NCBI RefSeq assembly: GCF_001006325.2
Contig: NZ_LBIA02000001.1
Location: 372,001-436,000 of the forward strand
DNA: 64,000 bases
From: Afipia massiliensis
GTDB lineage: Bacteria > Pseudomonadota > Alphaproteobacteria > Rhizobiales > Xanthobacteraceae
Direction of reading: 5' to 3'
This document shows, in pieces, positions 63,565 to 64,000 of the stretch. Positions within the stretch are counted from its first letter, which is position 1, and each line of letters opens with the position of its first letter. The notes beneath the pieces were generated by a model. It did no database searches. It saw only the letters and a program-made list of their open reading frames with translations, and had not been told where the DNA came from. Made by a program: the position numbers and the translations under genes.

Positions 63565-64000
63565 TTATTTGCCCGACGCGTAGCGCGCCGCTGGCTTTCC
63601 GGTCACCAAGACCGACTTGTAGAATTTCTTGCGCGCGCTCTCAAATTCTGTCCATAACGCCGAATCCGCGAGCGTCGGAAACGTCACATTCTCCTTCATG
63701 TCGACTGCACGCATGGCTGTTTCGACCAAGGTGTCTGCCGTCATGAAAAGCTCTTCCGGAAAACCCGGTGATGACACGCCAGATGCTGCAAAGAACTCGC
63801 TCTTGACCGGTCCTGGCAGGATGGTCTGAACCGTGATGCCGCTTTCCGCATACTCCTGCTCAAGGGATCGTGAGAAATTTAGGACGTACGCTTTCGAGCC
63901 GCTGTAGGCAGCAGCAGTGACGGAAGGACCTAGCGCAATGACGGAGGCGATATTGACCAACAAGCCGTGACCGCGGGCCTTGAAGGCCGAAAGGGCCGCA
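63565..64000 (-). CDS. Short-chain dehydrogenase/reductase (partial, runs off window)
   Basis: The C-terminal ~145 residues of an SDR. The catalytic Tyr/Lys are in AAYSGSKAYVLNFSRSLEQE, and the serine is in LVNIASVIALGPSV. Then ITVQTILPGPVKSEFFAASG. The N-terminal cofactor domain lies beyond base 64000. The C-terminal RKKFYKSVLVTGKPAARY is usual for DltE/short-chain-type members. It is probably an upstream gene of the 61404-64000 operon. Confidence 0.88.
   Translation of the reverse strand, partial: AALSAFKARGHGLLVNIASVIALGPSVTAAAYSGSKAYVLNFSRSLEQEYAESGITVQTILPGPVKSEFFAASGVSSPGFPEELFMTADTLVETAMRAVDMKENVTFPTLADSALWTEFESARKKFYKSVLVTGKPAARYASGK

Overview
The window looks like chromosome from a Bradyrhizobium / Rhodopseudomonas / Afipia-type alphaproteobacterium. 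This is an inference from GC-rich coding, the 1.6-kb-codon NAD-glutamate dehydrogenase, many branched-chain-type (Liv/HAAT) ABC transporters paired with acyl-CoA enzymes, sorAB, an RpoH-type sigma factor, a CIRCE-controlled groESL locus, small hypothetical families that I associate with that group, and a REP-like palindrome between groS and groL. I see no rRNA, tRNA, CRISPR or phage genes.

Layout. 1-1450: debris (coding-like fragments, a GYD-domain gene frameshifted at its start, a PlsX C-terminal fragment). 1451-6277: NAD-glutamate dehydrogenase. 6288-8560: decayed insertion sequence bounded by inverted repeats, a pyruvate carboxylase C-terminal relic and a solitary IS end. 8561-15762 (minus): acyl-CoA synthetase followed by a five-gene Liv-type ABC transporter. 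16008-17740: sulfite dehydrogenase sorAB. 18318-22552: sugar/glycerol-phosphate-type ABC importer with a strong hairpin after the binding-protein gene. 23033-32477: a catabolic island: binding protein, CoA ligase, single-chain biotin-dependent acyl-CoA carboxylase, zinc alcohol dehydrogenase and enoyl-CoA hydratase, with a divergent GntR regulator. 32971-38523 (minus): HIT protein and a second Liv-type transporter with a permease-ATPase fusion. 38717-40180: paired 17-bp operator-like repeats, a protein with an RNA-polymerase-alpha-CTD-like helical segment, and a MarR regulator. 40531-46498: AraC regulator, PLP gamma-family enzyme, enoyl-CoA hydratase and a BisC/DMSO-reductase-type molybdoenzyme.

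46500-52100 is a second decay zone: moaA relic, IS relic, an arginase-SpeD chimeric ORF overlapping speE, a UPF0182 tail, a cupin tail and a dodecin pseudogene, with intact VOC, NDUFA9-like and tenA genes between them. 52244-54626: pterin-4a-carbinolamine dehydratase, FdxA ferredoxin and a cysteine-rich MarR regulator, divergent from an rpoH paralogue across two identical palindromes. 54807-58134: CHCC zinc finger, DCC thiol-oxidoreductase, groL, and a groS whose reading frame is broken by an indel although CIRCE and promoter remain. 58136-61218: small hypotheticals and relics. 61404-64000 (minus): enoyl-CoA hydratase/isomerase, nitronate monooxygenase, ABM monooxygenase and a partial SDR, probably one catabolic operon that continues beyond the window.

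Main themes: uptake of organic acids by Liv-type transporters coupled directly to CoA activation, sulfur oxidation/reduction enzymes, heat-shock control, and an unusual density of frameshifted or truncated genes next to fragments of one IS family. The many single-base lesions mean that either real decay or sequencing indels must be considered.
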